Shown here one piece after another: positions 19,043 through 29,700 of a stretch of DNA of 64,000 bases (the first letter of the stretch is position 1; each line of letters opens with the position of its first letter). The stretch spans positions 1-64,000 of the forward strand of contig JAFUYE010000094.1 of assembly GCA_017470715.1 (NCBI GenBank), in the 5' to 3' direction. The translations under genes and the position numbers were made by a program. The notes beneath the pieces are model-generated. The model was not told where the DNA came from. It did no database searches and was given only the letters and a program-made list of their open reading frames with translations. This DNA is from Selenomonadaceae bacterium (lineage in GTDB: Bacteria > Bacillota > Negativicutes > Selenomonadales > Selenomonadaceae).

Positions 19043-19821
19043 AAACTGTCGGATTTATCGGAGGCGGCGCGTTGGCGGAATCAATTCTGCGCGGGATTTG
19101 CGGCAAAACGTTCGATCAGGAAAATATTTTTGTCGCGGAATGTTGCGAATCACGTGCGGCGGAGCTGATTGTTCGTTACGGCGTCAAAGTTTCTGCCGAA
19201 GCGAACTTTTTGGACAAAATCGAGCTGCTGATTGTCGCAGTCAAGCCGAAAGATGCCGAAAAAGTTTTTAAATCGCTCAAGGGCAAAATTCCCGCGTCGA
19301 CGATTGTCAGCTACACGGTTGCGGGCTTGAAAATTGCGGCTGTCGAAAAATTTTTGCCCGAAAATAAAATCGTGCGCTTGATGCCAAATGTTGCGGTCTC
19401 TGTCGGCGAAAGCATGACGGCTTACGCGCTGAATTCGAGAGCTTTTGACGCAGGTGACGCGATAAAAAATTTCTGGTCGACGTTGGGACGTACCGTCGAA
19501 GTCGACGAAAATTTGATGGACGCGGTCACGGGTTTGAGCGGTTCCGGTCCCGCATTTGCATTTTTGGTGATTGACGCGCTTGCTGACGGCGGAGTTGCAG
19601 CAGGTTTACCGCGTCAAATGGCGATTGAACTTGCGGCACAAACTTTGTTCGGTGCGGCGAAAATGGTTTTGGCGGGCGAACATCCCGACGTTTTGCGCGA
19701 CAAAGTTACCAGTCCCGCAGGCACCACGATTGAAGGCGTGCGAATTTTGGAACGCGGCGCGATTCGCAGTTCGTTTATCGAGGCGGTAATTGCGGCGACC
19801 GATAAATCAAAATTGCTGTGA
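19039..19821 (+). CDS. proC: Pyrroline-5-carboxylate reductase
   Basis: ProC makes proline from pyrroline-5-carboxylate with NAD(P)H. The Rossmann start TVGFIGGGALAESILRGI, the segment VRLMPNVAVSVGESMTAY, and the C-terminal family signature from VTGLSGSGPAF through VTSPAGTTIEGV identify it clearly. The length of 260 residues is slightly short but complete. GAGGAGG precedes the ATG. The proline genes proA and proB are 36 kb away in this window. Confidence 0.96.
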   Translation: MKTVGFIGGGALAESILRGICGKTFDQENIFVAECCESRAAELIVRYGVKVSAEANFLDKIELLIVAVKPKDAEKVFKSLKGKIPASTIVSYTVAGLKIAAVEKFLPENKIVRLMPNVAVSVGESMTAYALNSRAFDAGDAIKNFWSTLGRTVEVDENLMDAVTGLSGSGPAFAFLVIDALADGGVAAGLPRQMAIELAAQTLFGAAKMVLAGEHPDVLRDKVTSPAGTTIEGVRILERGAIRSSFIEAVIAATDKSKLL

Positions 19822-19841
19822 CATTTTCGGAGGCAAACTCT

Positions 19842-20213
19842 GTGAGTATCTTTAACGAAATTTTTACGACTAAAGGGCTGCTCAATCGTCTGCGCTATTT
19901 TAAGTACATGATTTTGCTTGCGCTCGTTTCGGGCATATCAACTTTTGTGATGTCGTCAATGTTGACGTTTTTCACGGGCAACCACGAAAGCCCCGCCGTC
20001 ATGCTGGTAACTTTGATGTGGGCGTTAATCGCGGGCGCGGGCAACGTCATGTTGATGATTCGACGACTGCACGATTTGGGCAAAAACAGCATGTTTTGGC
20101 TCGTCGCGTTAATTCCGGTTATCGGATTAATTTTTTCGATTTACCTGTTCTGCGCGCCCGGTACAAAAGGTTGGAACGAATACGGCGCGGATCCGTTGGC
20201 GGACGAATACTAG
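19842..20213 (+). CDS. DUF805 membrane protein
   Basis: A 123-residue protein with about four membrane segments. The N-terminal GLLNRLRYFKYMILL, the RRLHDLGKNSMFW motif and the C-terminal GTKGWNEYGADPL are the DUF805 (YhaH-like) signature; the function is unknown. The GTG at 19842 is preferred over an upstream in-frame start because CGGAGG precedes it by eight bases. It lies 20 bases after proC and is probably in the same transcript. Confidence 0.88.
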   Translation: MSIFNEIFTTKGLLNRLRYFKYMILLALVSGISTFVMSSMLTFFTGNHESPAVMLVTLMWALIAGAGNVMLMIRRLHDLGKNSMFWLVALIPVIGLIFSIYLFCAPGTKGWNEYGADPLADEY

Positions 20214-20436
20214 GGGCTGTCGTCGATAATTTCGGCGCGTTCGTCAATTTCAATTTGTAGAATCTACTTTCTTTCAGCGATGAAAGAAAGTAGCAAAGAA
20301 AATCGCCACTGCGCGTGGAGCGGATACGTTGTCGCTGAAAAAATGTTGCGGCAACCCGTACCGCTCGTGCCCGTGCATTTCACATCACGTGAAATACCAC
20401 GGGCGACCGTCATCCGTGACGGCCTCTATATTAATA
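20214..20436 (-). repeat. Three-hairpin intergenic repeat, copy 2
   Basis: It fills the gap between the DUF805 gene and the U32 gene, oriented leftward. Hairpin 1 is GAGGCCGTCA-type (20404-20427). Hairpin 2 is a GCCCGTG/CACGGGC stem, and hairpin 3 is CTACTTTCTTTC/GAAAGAAAGTAG. The ACGAGCGGTACGGGTTGCCG box lies between hairpins 2 and 3. Confidence 0.85.
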
Positions 20437-20456
20437 CCTAATCGGAGGTAATTTTT

Positions 20457-22817
20457 TTGACTGAACTGTTGGCACCTGCGGGAAGTTTTGACGCGTTACG
20501 TGCGGCGGTCGAAGCCGGAGCTAATGCGGTTTATTTGGCAGGCGAAAAATTCGGTGCGCGTGCTTATGCGGAAAATTTTGCGGGCGAAACTTTAATCGAC
20601 GCCGTCAAATTCGCTCACCTGCGCGGCACGGCGATTCACGTCACGGTTAACACAATCGTTGCGGATTCGGAGCTTGACGAACTGGCGGAGTATCTGAAAT
20701 TTTTGCGGCGGGCGAACGTCGACGCGATTTTGATTCAAGATTTGGGCGTTGCGTCCGTTGCGAAATCCGTTGTGCCCGAAATTCCGTTGCACGCGTCAAC
20801 GCAAATGTCGATTCACAACCTTGAAGGTGTCAAAGCTTTGTCGGAGTTGGGATTTTCCCGCGCAGTTTTGAGCCGCGAAATGACGCTTGACGAAATTTCT
20901 AAAATTTGTCACGCGTCACCGATTGAAACCGAAATTTTTATTCACGGCGCGTTGTGCGTGTGCTGGTCGGGACAATGCCTGATGAGTTCGTTAATCGGCG
21001 GGCGTTCGGGAAATCGCGGGCGTTGCGCTCAGCCGTGCCGCTTGCCTTATGAATTGGTCGACGAACGCGGACAAAATCTTTTGAACGACGCGGGAAAATT
21101 TTTGCTCAGCCCGAAAGATTTAAACACGCTTGAATTGTTGCCGAAACTCGTCGAAACGGGCGTAACGTCGCTGAAAATTGAAGGTCGAATGAAACGCCCC
21201 GAATATGTGGCGACGGTCGTCAAAGTTTATCGTGACGCGCTCGACAAAAATTCTTCCGACGCCGAAAGTCGCCGCAAACTCGCGCAGATTTTTAATCGGG
21301 ATTTTACGACGGCTTATCTCGAAAAAAATCCCGGCAAAAATTTAATCAGCGATACCCGTCCGAACAATCGCGGCGTGTTAATCGGGCGCGTCGTCGAAGT
21401 CACACGCGACAAAATTATTTTGAAACTTGCCGACGAAATTCACGCGGGCGACCAAATTGAAATTTGGGTAAAAGTCGGCGGACGCGTCACTTTCACGGCG
21501 GAAAATTTTTCGGTTGACGGCGACAAATGCACGTTGCAAGTTCCAAACACTCGCGGCGTTCGCGTTCACGACAGAGCTTTTAAAATTTTTGATGCGGAAT
21601 TGACGACCGAAGCGCGGAAATTTTTCACCGGCTCGCCCGTGCGGAAAATTTTTGTCGACGCGAAAATCACCGCGAAAATCGGCGAATCATTGACGTTGAC
21701 GATGACAGACATTGACGGGAATTCTGCGACGAATCACACGAATTTTATTTGCGAAGTTGCCAAAAATCGCCCGTTGACTGTTGAGACGCTCGAAAAACAA
21801 ATCGGACGACTCGGCAATTCGATTTTCGCGCTCGGAAAAATTTCTGCGGACATTGACGCAAATTTGATGGTGCCCGTCAGCGAACTGAACGATTTACGCC
21901 GAAAAGTTGTCGACGAACTCGAAAGTTTACGTCTGAAAAAATTTTCGCGTGAAAACTTGCCGCCCGTTGCCCGAAAAATTTTTCCGCCGTATGAAGTTTC
22001 CGATACAAAACTCGTCGCGCAGGTCGACACACTCGACAAAATCAAAATTGCACTCGACGCGGGCGCGGACGAAATTTTATTCGGCGGAGAAACTTTCACG
22101 AATCAACCCGTCAAAAATCTTTCGGCGGCGATTGAATTTGTGCACGCCCGCGGGAAAAAATTTTCACTCGGAACACCGCGCTTGGTTCGCGAAAACGAAA
22201 TTCCCGCGTTCGAAAAAATTTTGTCCGCCGAAGTCGATTCAATTTACGTTCACAACCTCGGCACGTTAAAAATCGTGAAAAATTTTTCAGCCGCACCGAT
22301 TCGCACGGATTTTTCGCTGATTGTCTTCAACAACGCGACGATAAATTTTCTGCGTTCGCTCGGCGTCGAAGGCGTGACGTTATCGCCCGAATTGAATCTT
22401 GCGCAGGTTAAATCGTTGGCGAAAATTTCTCCGTTGCCCGTCGAATGCATTGTTCACGGTCGACAAGAATTGATGATTTCGGCTTATTGCGTGCTCGGAA
22501 GTTTTTTGGGCGGTCTCGACAAAAAAAATTGCCCGCACGTTTGTCGCACGAAAAAATTTTTCTTGCGCGACCGCATGAACGAAAAATTTCCCGTCGTCAC
22601 CGATCAATTTTGCCGAATGCACATTTTGAACGCGAAAACTTTATCGATGATTGAGCACCGCAACGATTTTGATAATGTGGCGCGAATCCGTGTCGATTGT
22701 CGGGCTTTGTCGGACGAAGAAACTGCGCGGATTATTCACACGTACAAATTCGGTGGCACGGAGATTGAAAATTTTACTCGCGGTCATTATTTCCGTGGCG
22801 TTACTGAAATTTCTTAA
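20457..22817 (+). CDS. U32 family protein (RlhA/YhbU-like, with C-terminal DUF3656 region)
   Basis: The TTG start follows CGGAGGTAA. The N-terminal half begins TELLAPAGSFDALRAAVEAGANAVYL, the standard opening of U32 proteins. It carries the conserved HGALCVCWSGQCLMSSLIGGRSGNRG region, whose cysteines with GRCAQPC fit an iron-sulfur-type cluster known in U32 members. The middle and second half (to residue 786) match the long form with a DUF3656 insertion and a second, partial U32 unit. Relatives hydroxylate 23S rRNA (RlhA) or tRNA (TrhP), so annotation as peptidase is historical. The precise substrate is unknown. Confidence 0.88.
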   Translation: MTELLAPAGSFDALRAAVEAGANAVYLAGEKFGARAYAENFAGETLIDAVKFAHLRGTAIHVTVNTIVADSELDELAEYLKFLRRANVDAILIQDLGVASVAKSVVPEIPLHASTQMSIHNLEGVKALSELGFSRAVLSREMTLDEISKICHASPIETEIFIHGALCVCWSGQCLMSSLIGGRSGNRGRCAQPCRLPYELVDERGQNLLNDAGKFLLSPKDLNTLELLPKLVETGVTSLKIEGRMKRPEYVATVVKVYRDALDKNSSDAESRRKLAQIFNRDFTTAYLEKNPGKNLISDTRPNNRGVLIGRVVEVTRDKIILKLADEIHAGDQIEIWVKVGGRVTFTAENFSVDGDKCTLQVPNTRGVRVHDRAFKIFDAELTTEARKFFTGSPVRKIFVDAKITAKIGESLTLTMTDIDGNSATNHTNFICEVAKNRPLTVETLEKQIGRLGNSIFALGKISADIDANLMVPVSELNDLRRKVVDELESLRLKKFSRENLPPVARKIFPPYEVSDTKLVAQVDTLDKIKIALDAGADEILFGGETFTNQPVKNLSAAIEFVHARGKKFSLGTPRLVRENEIPAFEKILSAEVDSIYVHNLGTLKIVKNFSAAPIRTDFSLIVFNNATINFLRSLGVEGVTLSPELNLAQVKSLAKISPLPVECIVHGRQELMISAYCVLGSFLGGLDKKNCPHVCRTKKFFLRDRMNEKFPVVTDQFCRMHILNAKTLSMIEHRNDFDNVARIRVDCRALSDEETARIIHTYKFGGTEIENFTRGHYFRGVTEIS

Positions 22818-22819
22818 CA

Positions 22820-22857
22820 AAAAATCCCCGTCAATTGTGGCGGGGAAATTTTTTTGC
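22820..22857. terminator. Bidirectional terminator, U32 gene / HD gene
   Basis: AAATCCCCG pairs with CGGGGAAATT, followed by T7, between two converging genes. Confidence 0.88.
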
Positions 22858-22868
22858 CGAAAAATTTT

Positions 22869-23429
22869 TTACAGCTGAAGTTCGTCGGCGCGCTCGGTCA
22901 TGCCTTTAATGCAAAGTTCCATCAACGTGCCAAGTTCAAGCCCCAAATCGTCTGCGCCGCGTTGAATGACTTCGCGGTTGCATTTGGCGGCAAAACGTTT
23001 GTCCTTGAATTTTTTCTTGAGACTTTTGACGGACATGCCCGCCATTTTTTCGGGACGCATGAGCGCGTAGGCGTGGACAATTCCCGTCAATTCGTCGACG
23101 GCGAACAAACTTTTTTGGCAATCGGTTTCGGGCTTAATCGTCGCACCCGTCAAGCCGTAGCCGTGCGAAATTATCGTCGTGATGTCGTCTTCGCTGACAC
23201 CTTCGGGCTCCAAAAGTTCGCGGACATGTTGACAATGTTCGTCGGGAAATTTTTCAAAATCAACGTCGTGAAGGTAGCCGATAGCCGACCAATGCTCTTT
23301 GTCGCCGCCGAAATGTTCAGCCAACGCGCCCATTGCGGCACTCACGGCGGACGCGTGAACAAACAAATGCGGTTCCGTGACGTGCTTGCGAAGAATTTCT
23401 TTTGCCCGTTCCAAAGTCAAATTGCTCAA
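22869..23429 (-). CDS. HD-domain hydrolase
   Basis: A 186-residue protein with an HD-type metal site: HASAVSAAM (first His), YLHDVDFEKFPDEH (HD pair) and SHGYG later. This fits the HDIG-like proteins annotated as metal-dependent phosphohydrolases or hydrolases. TTG at 23429 is chosen: GGGAGG lies seven bases upstream and the protein then reads SNLTLERAKEIL. The gene is 19 bases downstream of the PRD regulator and probably co-transcribed. The substrate is unknown. Confidence 0.82.
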   Translation of the reverse strand: MSNLTLERAKEILRKHVTEPHLFVHASAVSAAMGALAEHFGGDKEHWSAIGYLHDVDFEKFPDEHCQHVRELLEPEGVSEDDITTIISHGYGLTGATIKPETDCQKSLFAVDELTGIVHAYALMRPEKMAGMSVKSLKKKFKDKRFAAKCNREVIQRGADDLGLELGTLMELCIKGMTERADELQL

Positions 23430-23447
23430 GTTAAAACCTCCCAAAGT

Positions 23448-25541
23448 TTACAGTAATTCTTTTTGCTTCGTCCTGTAAAAGTCCTCGAAAATTTTCAGCA
23501 CCTCGCGACGAATTTCTTCGCCGTCACCTTCGTGAAGAATTTCGATAAAGCCCCAGCGGTCAAGCAACACGGACGCAATGTGACCGATAGTTTCCAGCGC
23601 GTATTCGTCGGCGTCAAGCGGGGCAAGCAGGACAATCGCCGTGCGAACGACTTCACCGCCGGCGGGATATTCAAAACCGTTGCCCAGCTGAAGAATTCCG
23701 AATGCCGCAGATTTAACCGCCGCGCTTTTGCAGTGCAACAAAATCATGTGTCGCCCGAAAATCAGCGTGGAGCCTTTGTCTTCGCGAAGCAACAGGTCGT
23801 TGGAAATTTCTTCGCGATTGAGAACGTCATCACCGACCAAATTTCCAACAAGTTCGCAGGCTTCGTTGATGTCCGAAATGTTTTTGCGAACGAAAAAATA
23901 ATTCGTCATGAGTTGCAAAATTGCTCGTCCGTAAGCCGTCATTTTCGTCAACGCGTCGATAAACGGCGGTCGCGGCTCAATTTCTTCGGCACTGCCCAAA
24001 AATTTTTTGTTCTGGCGCGAAAGTTCCGCGTCGATTTTTTTTCGATCTTCGTCAATCAGCGCGGCACTGACGACCAAAACTCGACATTTCGCACGGGGAA
24101 TCGGCACGGTTGAAATTATGAATTCAAAATCTTTCGCGGCGATATATTCGGGCGTCAATTCCAAAATCGGAATTTCGTCAACGATTTTGATTGTCGGGAA
24201 ATTTGCGCGCAGACGGCTTGCCAAAAGTCGCGAAGTGCCCATGCCCGTCGGACAGGCGACAACAACGCGGTGAACGGCGTGCAAAAATTTTTCGCTGTCG
24301 GAAAGTGCCGCGCCCAAATGCATGGCAATGTACGCAATTTCCGCGTCGGGCAACGTTTCGCCGACTTCGTCTTCGACTTCGACGACACATTTCCGCGTTA
24401 AACTCATCAATTCGGGATAATGTTCGCGAATTTCGTTGAGCAACGGGTTGCGAATGTCCATGTGCATTTTCAGGCGGCTTATCGTCGGCGCAAGATGATT
24501 GACCAAACCCGCAAGCAAACTTTGATTTTTGTCGATGTCGCGTCCCGTGATTTTTGCGGCACGTTTCATGATTTGTTTCGCCAACGTCACCAAATGAAAA
24601 TTATCCATCATGGAAATTTTTCCGATACTTGCGGAATTGTAACGGCTGCGCGCTCCGAGAATGTGCATTGTGATGTAACAAATTTCGCTGTCGGGCACAT
24701 TCACGCCGAACGCCGCAGAAATTTTTTCCGCAATTTTTTTTGCCGCCGCAAATTCCCGTCCGTCTTTGATTCGCGAACAAATTTCTTCGTCGACGGTGAT
24801 TGATTCGTGATTTTTGATTCGACGCAGTGCCAGCGATAAATGCACCGTCAACCCGATAAAAGCGTTGTCCGAAAGTTTATAGCCGAGTTCGTTTTCCGTG
24901 ACGCGAATCATCTGCTCAAGTCGTCGCCACTCGCCCGCGTCAATCAGCTCCAGCAAAAATTTCGACACTTGCGCAACCGTCGCGTCGTCATCTTCGGGCA
25001 AATTGTCCTGCATCAAATTCAGCAAACTTTCTTCGCCGACGTGTTCATAAATGTAACGCACAATCGCCCGCCGCAAATCCCGTTCGTCGCCGAGCAAACT
25101 TACGCCGAGTCCGGGCTTGCGCAAAAGTTTCAAGCCATGTTCACGAAACCACTGCTCCAATTTGTCCAGGTCGTTGCTTATCGTCGAATCCGTCACGTGC
25201 ACCGCGCTTGACAGGACGAAAAGTTTTATCGGTTCTCGACTCGACAAAAGTTTGCTGATGATGATTGAGCGGCGTTCGGTCGGTGTATATTCTTTTTTGT
25301 CGCCCGATTTGAGTTGTGCCGCCAATCCGTAACGTTTGACTTCGTTGCCGACGATTAAAATTCCCGCGCCGGATTTTTTTTCAAGTTGCAAGCCCGCTTT
25401 GAGCAAAACTTCTTCGACTTTGGATAACTGCCGCGAAACGGTTTTCGCGCTCACGTTCAACTGTTCCGCGATTTGTGCCGTCGTCTGATAATTTTTTTCG
25501 TGCAAAAGTAATTTCAAGATGTCCCGCGTCCGTTGCTCCAT
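23448..25541 (-). CDS. BglG/MtlR-type PRD transcriptional regulator with PTS EIIB and EIIA domains
   Basis: About 697 residues in the order HTH (residues 1-60), second HTH, two PTS regulation domains, EIIB-like and EIIA-like. The PRD phosphorylation histidines are visible in GLTVHLSLALRRI, ICYITMHILGA, GLVNHLAP and IAYIAMHLGAAL. The EIIB-like Cys lies in VVACPTGMGTSRLL, and the EIIA-like His in MILLHCKSAA. Such proteins activate sugar operons when phosphorylation signals substrate presence. ATG at 25541 follows GGCGG. No PTS sugar genes are adjacent, so its targets lie elsewhere; it sits in a leftward run after hypE. Confidence 0.9.
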   Translation of the reverse strand: MEQRTRDILKLLLHEKNYQTTAQIAEQLNVSAKTVSRQLSKVEEVLLKAGLQLEKKSGAGILIVGNEVKRYGLAAQLKSGDKKEYTPTERRSIIISKLLSSREPIKLFVLSSAVHVTDSTISNDLDKLEQWFREHGLKLLRKPGLGVSLLGDERDLRRAIVRYIYEHVGEESLLNLMQDNLPEDDDATVAQVSKFLLELIDAGEWRRLEQMIRVTENELGYKLSDNAFIGLTVHLSLALRRIKNHESITVDEEICSRIKDGREFAAAKKIAEKISAAFGVNVPDSEICYITMHILGARSRYNSASIGKISMMDNFHLVTLAKQIMKRAAKITGRDIDKNQSLLAGLVNHLAPTISRLKMHMDIRNPLLNEIREHYPELMSLTRKCVVEVEDEVGETLPDAEIAYIAMHLGAALSDSEKFLHAVHRVVVACPTGMGTSRLLASRLRANFPTIKIVDEIPILELTPEYIAAKDFEFIISTVPIPRAKCRVLVVSAALIDEDRKKIDAELSRQNKKFLGSAEEIEPRPPFIDALTKMTAYGRAILQLMTNYFFVRKNISDINEACELVGNLVGDDVLNREEISNDLLLREDKGSTLIFGRHMILLHCKSAAVKSAAFGILQLGNGFEYPAGGEVVRTAIVLLAPLDADEYALETIGHIASVLLDRWGFIEILHEGDGEEIRREVLKIFEDFYRTKQKELL

Positions 25542-25553
25542 AAAAGTCACCGC

Positions 25554-26549
25554 CTAACAAATTCTCGGAACCAATTCGCCCGCAGGCATGTCGACGATTC
25601 GCACGCCGCCGACGGGAGTTTTCAAGCCGACTTTGCCCGCCGAAGTCGCAACAATTTCGCCGACAATCGCCGCTTGTTGACCGTAAATATTTTCGTGCAT
25701 GACGGACAAAATTTCTTCAGCGGAATTTTCGGGGACAATCGCTACGATTTTGCCTTCGTTGGCAAGTTCAAGCACGTCAAAGCCCAAAATGTCGCAGACG
25801 CCGAGAACTTCGTCACGCACGGGAATTTTCGTTTCGTCAAGCAAAATCCCGACGTTAGCCGCCGTTGCAATTTCGTTCAGCACAGCCGCAAGTCCGCCGC
25901 GTGTCGCGTCACGGAGCATGGCAATTTTCGGTTCGACAGTCAACATTTCGCGAATCATTTTATTCAACGGCGCACAGTCCGATTGAATATTTTCGGGCAA
26001 ATTCAAGCCGTGCCGTCCCGCAAGAATCGTTGTTGCATGGTCGCCGAGAGTGCCCGAAATTAAAACTTTCATGCCTGCGCGGACATTTTTTGCGGAAATG
26101 TCGACGCCGTCAATCAGTTCACCGACGCCCGCCGTGTTTATAAAAATTCCGTCCGCTTGCCCGCGTCCGACAACTTTTGTGTCGCCCGTGACAATTTGAA
26201 CGCCCGCCTCACGAGCCGCAGTCGCCATCGATGCGACAATTTTTTTCAGCGCGTGAATGTCGAAACCTTCTTCGAGAATCACGCCCGCCGATAAAAATTT
26301 CGGAATCGCACCCGTGACAGCCAAATCGTTGACCGTGCCGCAGACAGCAATTTTGCCGATGTCGCCGCCGCGAAAAAAAATCGGTCGAACAACATAACTG
26401 TCGGTCGTCATTGCAAGTCGTCCGATTTTGGCTCCGTCGTGAAGTTCGCTTAAAATTTCGTTGTCAAATGCCGGTAAAATTATTTCTTGCAAAAGTTGTG
26501 CGCTCAATTTGCCGCCCGCGCCGTGTGCCATCAAAATTTTTTCGCTCAT
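25554..26549 (-). CDS. hypE: Hydrogenase maturation protein HypE
   Basis: HypE dehydrates carbamoyl groups on its C-terminal cysteine to make the cyanide ligands of [NiFe] hydrogenases. The protein has the AIR-synthase/SelD fold motifs, begins with MAHGAGGKLSAQLLQEIILPAF, and ends exactly with the PRIC motif that carries the reactive Cys. It has 331 residues from the ATG at 26549, behind GGAGAG. The other hyp genes are not in the window. It implies that the organism matures a [NiFe] hydrogenase. Confidence 0.95.
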   Translation of the reverse strand: MSEKILMAHGAGGKLSAQLLQEIILPAFDNEILSELHDGAKIGRLAMTTDSYVVRPIFFRGGDIGKIAVCGTVNDLAVTGAIPKFLSAGVILEEGFDIHALKKIVASMATAAREAGVQIVTGDTKVVGRGQADGIFINTAGVGELIDGVDISAKNVRAGMKVLISGTLGDHATTILAGRHGLNLPENIQSDCAPLNKMIREMLTVEPKIAMLRDATRGGLAAVLNEIATAANVGILLDETKIPVRDEVLGVCDILGFDVLELANEGKIVAIVPENSAEEILSVMHENIYGQQAAIVGEIVATSAGKVGLKTPVGGVRIVDMPAGELVPRIC

Positions 26550-26577
26550 AAAAACTCTCCGTAAAACTTTTTGCAGA

Positions 26578-26606
26578 ATTATATATTTCCGCCGTGAAAA
26601 TATCAA
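26578..26606 (-). promoter_or_regulatory. Promoter of hypE
   Basis: On the minus strand TTGATA, 17 bases and TATAAT lie 29 bases before the hypE start. The 140 bases further right, up to the flagellin gene end, hold no gene that I can see. Confidence 0.65.
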
Positions 26607-26749
26607 TGCGCAGGGATTTCACTGAGAAAATCTACACGCATTTTGTTTTTGCCGCCGAAAAAATTTTAAATGATGTTTGACACGAGGAAATTTACTTGAA
26701 AAATTTTCCGGCAAACAAAAAAGCCCGCCTTTCGACGAGCAGAAATTTT

Positions 26750-29700
26750 TTATTGTAACAAACTCAAAACGTTTGACGAATTTTGATTCGACTGAGCAAG
26801 CATGGATTGCGCCGCCTGTGAGCGAATTTTCGTCCCCGTGAAAGAAGTCATTGCCCGCGCCATATCCAAATCGCGGATTGTGGATTCGGCGGCTGTTGTG
26901 TTTTCGTCGTTGGAAACAATATTTGATTCGGTAATTTCAAGACGTTGCGTATATGCGCCGAGATCCGTGACAATGTCGAGCGCGTAGTCAAGGGCACCGT
27001 CAAGCACGCGAATTGCAACGTTGGCATTTTTTTGCGTGGTGACGGAAATATCTTCAACGGTTTTATTCGCGGCACTTTTGAGCGTTGCAAGCCATTCTTC
27101 CTGCTTTGCGGCGTCGCTGCTCAAGGCGTCGTAACGGGCACGGTCGTTTTCGCTGATTAAATTTTTGGCGGTCAATGTGGATGACTTGAAAATTTCGCCC
27201 GCCGTCAAAGCGTTGGTGCGCATGTTTTTGAGGTAATAGTACGTGTTCTGCCCCGATTGCGTGCCGTCGTGAATGACAATCGGATTTTTAATCGCAACAG
27301 TTACGTTGCCAATCGTCGGCTCCCAAATATTAATTTCGGTTTCTTCGTCGACCGTGACGGTTTGAATATGCGGAATCGGGTTGCCGTTTTCATCTTTAAC
27401 GGTTTGACTGCCGTCGAGTTCTTCAACGGAAGTGCCCGCCGGAACGTCGTCTTTGGAGCCTCTGCCGCCTGCCGCTTCAACCGTGCCGCCGTCAAAGAAA
27501 TCCAACGCGGGACTGGATTGTTTAAGGAAAATATATTTTGCGCGTGAGGAACCGGGAACAGTCGGGTCGTCGGAGTAATTCGGATTTTTGGCAATGCGAA
27601 CGTTGTGATTCGAGTCGACGCCGACGCAAACAAGTTCTTTGGTACCATCGCCGTAAGTGACATAAATATCGTTTGCGGTACTGCGACCGAGCGCGTTGGC
27701 AATGCCCTTGAAAAGTGCCTCGGCAAGATCGTCCGTTGTTGTCGCGCCGCCGATACCGATAACATAATCTTTGCGCAAGTAATCTGTCGGCGAAGTGCTC
27801 AGCGTTGACGTGCCCATACTCATATCCTTATCGAAAACGATATTGATATATTGCTTGCAACCGCCGCACAAAATGCTGAAACCTTCCTTGTGAAAACAAT
27901 CGGGTATGACGAAATTCGTAGTCGGGTCGGTGGGCGTTGCGCCGCTGAAATCAATTTCAACGCCGGTTTCTTTGCCCGTCGGCGGAGTTTTGGAAAATTT
28001 TCCGTCGTAGTTCTTGTCAACTTTGGAAATTTGTTGCCCTTGTCCCTGTTTGGCAAGGTAACGGAGAATCATATAACCTGCCGCGTAAGAAACTTCGCCG
28101 TCACTGTTTGAGCCGCCGGAAGACAAAGCACTTTGCAGAGAGCCTTTGTCCGTCGTCAAAAGTTTTTTGATTGTGTAAGCGCGTTCGTCGTCGATGCCGT
28201 GCGTAAGTTCCGCCGTGCCTTCTCTGACGTAATGCGGCAAAGTTCTGAAGTTGTCGATATTGGCGGACATGATTGCATGAGTAAATTCATGCGCGATTGT
28301 TCTGTCGAGGTAACCGACGCCGCGCATTGAACTTGTCGGCAAAAGTGCACCGTCTGGACTGGCAGGGTCAATGTCTTTGTAATAGTACATGTTGACGACC
28401 AGATCCAATTTTGTCGTCTGCGAGCCGACGGAAGTCGACGTGACGTAAGCCAACGCGTTATTGTTCGTGCTCTCGAATTTGACGTTGATGTCGCGGACGG
28501 TTGCGCCGCTTTCGTTGAAGTCAATGCCGTAAGTGTCTTTGACGAGCTTCAAAGATTGTTCAATCCAATCGGAATTCAAGCCTTCAAGAATGTGTTTTTC
28601 TGCGGCAGTGAGCGCACCGCTTATGCCCGAAGTCGGCCAATGAACATTCAAGCCGTTGATTGTTGTGACCGAGCCGAGTGTCGGAAGACCTTTGCTTGTG
28701 ACGGGGAAGCCTGTTTCGGGAACGATTGACTCCGCAGTTTTCGTGCCGCCGCCGCCCGCGTCCGAGCCGGTGATTGCGCCCGTGTCCGCGTTTGTCAGGT
28801 CGATATCGCAATAATTTTTGAGGAAGTCGGTGTAATTCGCCGAGCTGTTTAAATCCGCCATGAACTTTTGGACGAGCTGATCTTTGGTTTTAATCGTGCC
28901 GCCCGTGCTGTAATTAATCGCTTCGTCAAAAGCATCCATGCCGCTTTTTGTCGTCGTGTCGAACGAGTGCATTAAAGCTTTGATGACTTGATGCGGCGTT
29001 GACGGTTTTGTTTGTGTATCTTCAAAATAGACAGTCTTGCTTACGCCGTTGAAATTCCATTGACGATATTCCGCCGCCCAATTCCAATCAGATTTGGTTC
29101 CGTCAAAACCCGTGGCGCAAGTGAAACCTGCACCGGCTCTGACATTGCTCAGTTGCGAAATCGACGGATCTTTTTTGTTGAAAGCACTTGCAATACCGTC
29201 GAGATTGTTTTTGCCGACAATGGTACGCGAACCGTCGGCATTGACGGTTTTGGTGTAAACTTTGCCGGGCAGCATTGTAAATTTTTTCGGCTCCGACCAA
29301 GTGGCAACACCTTTAACCGAAAAAGTTTTTGCGGTATACGTGCCGTCGATTAAACGCTTGCCGTTGTATTCCGTGCCGAAAGCAATATCGTTAATCGTGT
29401 CGATACGTTGGAGAAATTCTTTCTGCAAAATTTTGCGGTCTTCGTAACTTGACGAGTCGTCGGCAGATTCAATGGCGATTTTTTTCATTTCGCGCAACAG
29501 GTCAACGATATTTTGTGCCCCCGCCAAAGCGGTTTGCAACATTGACGAACCGTTTCTGACGTTTTGCGTGTTTTGTTTGAGCGAACGAAGTTGCACGCGC
29601 ATTCTTTCGGAAATCGAATAGTCCGAAGAATTATCGCCGTAAGAATTTAATTTCTGCCCGCTTTGGATTTGAGTCAACGCTTTATTCAGATGTGAATTGT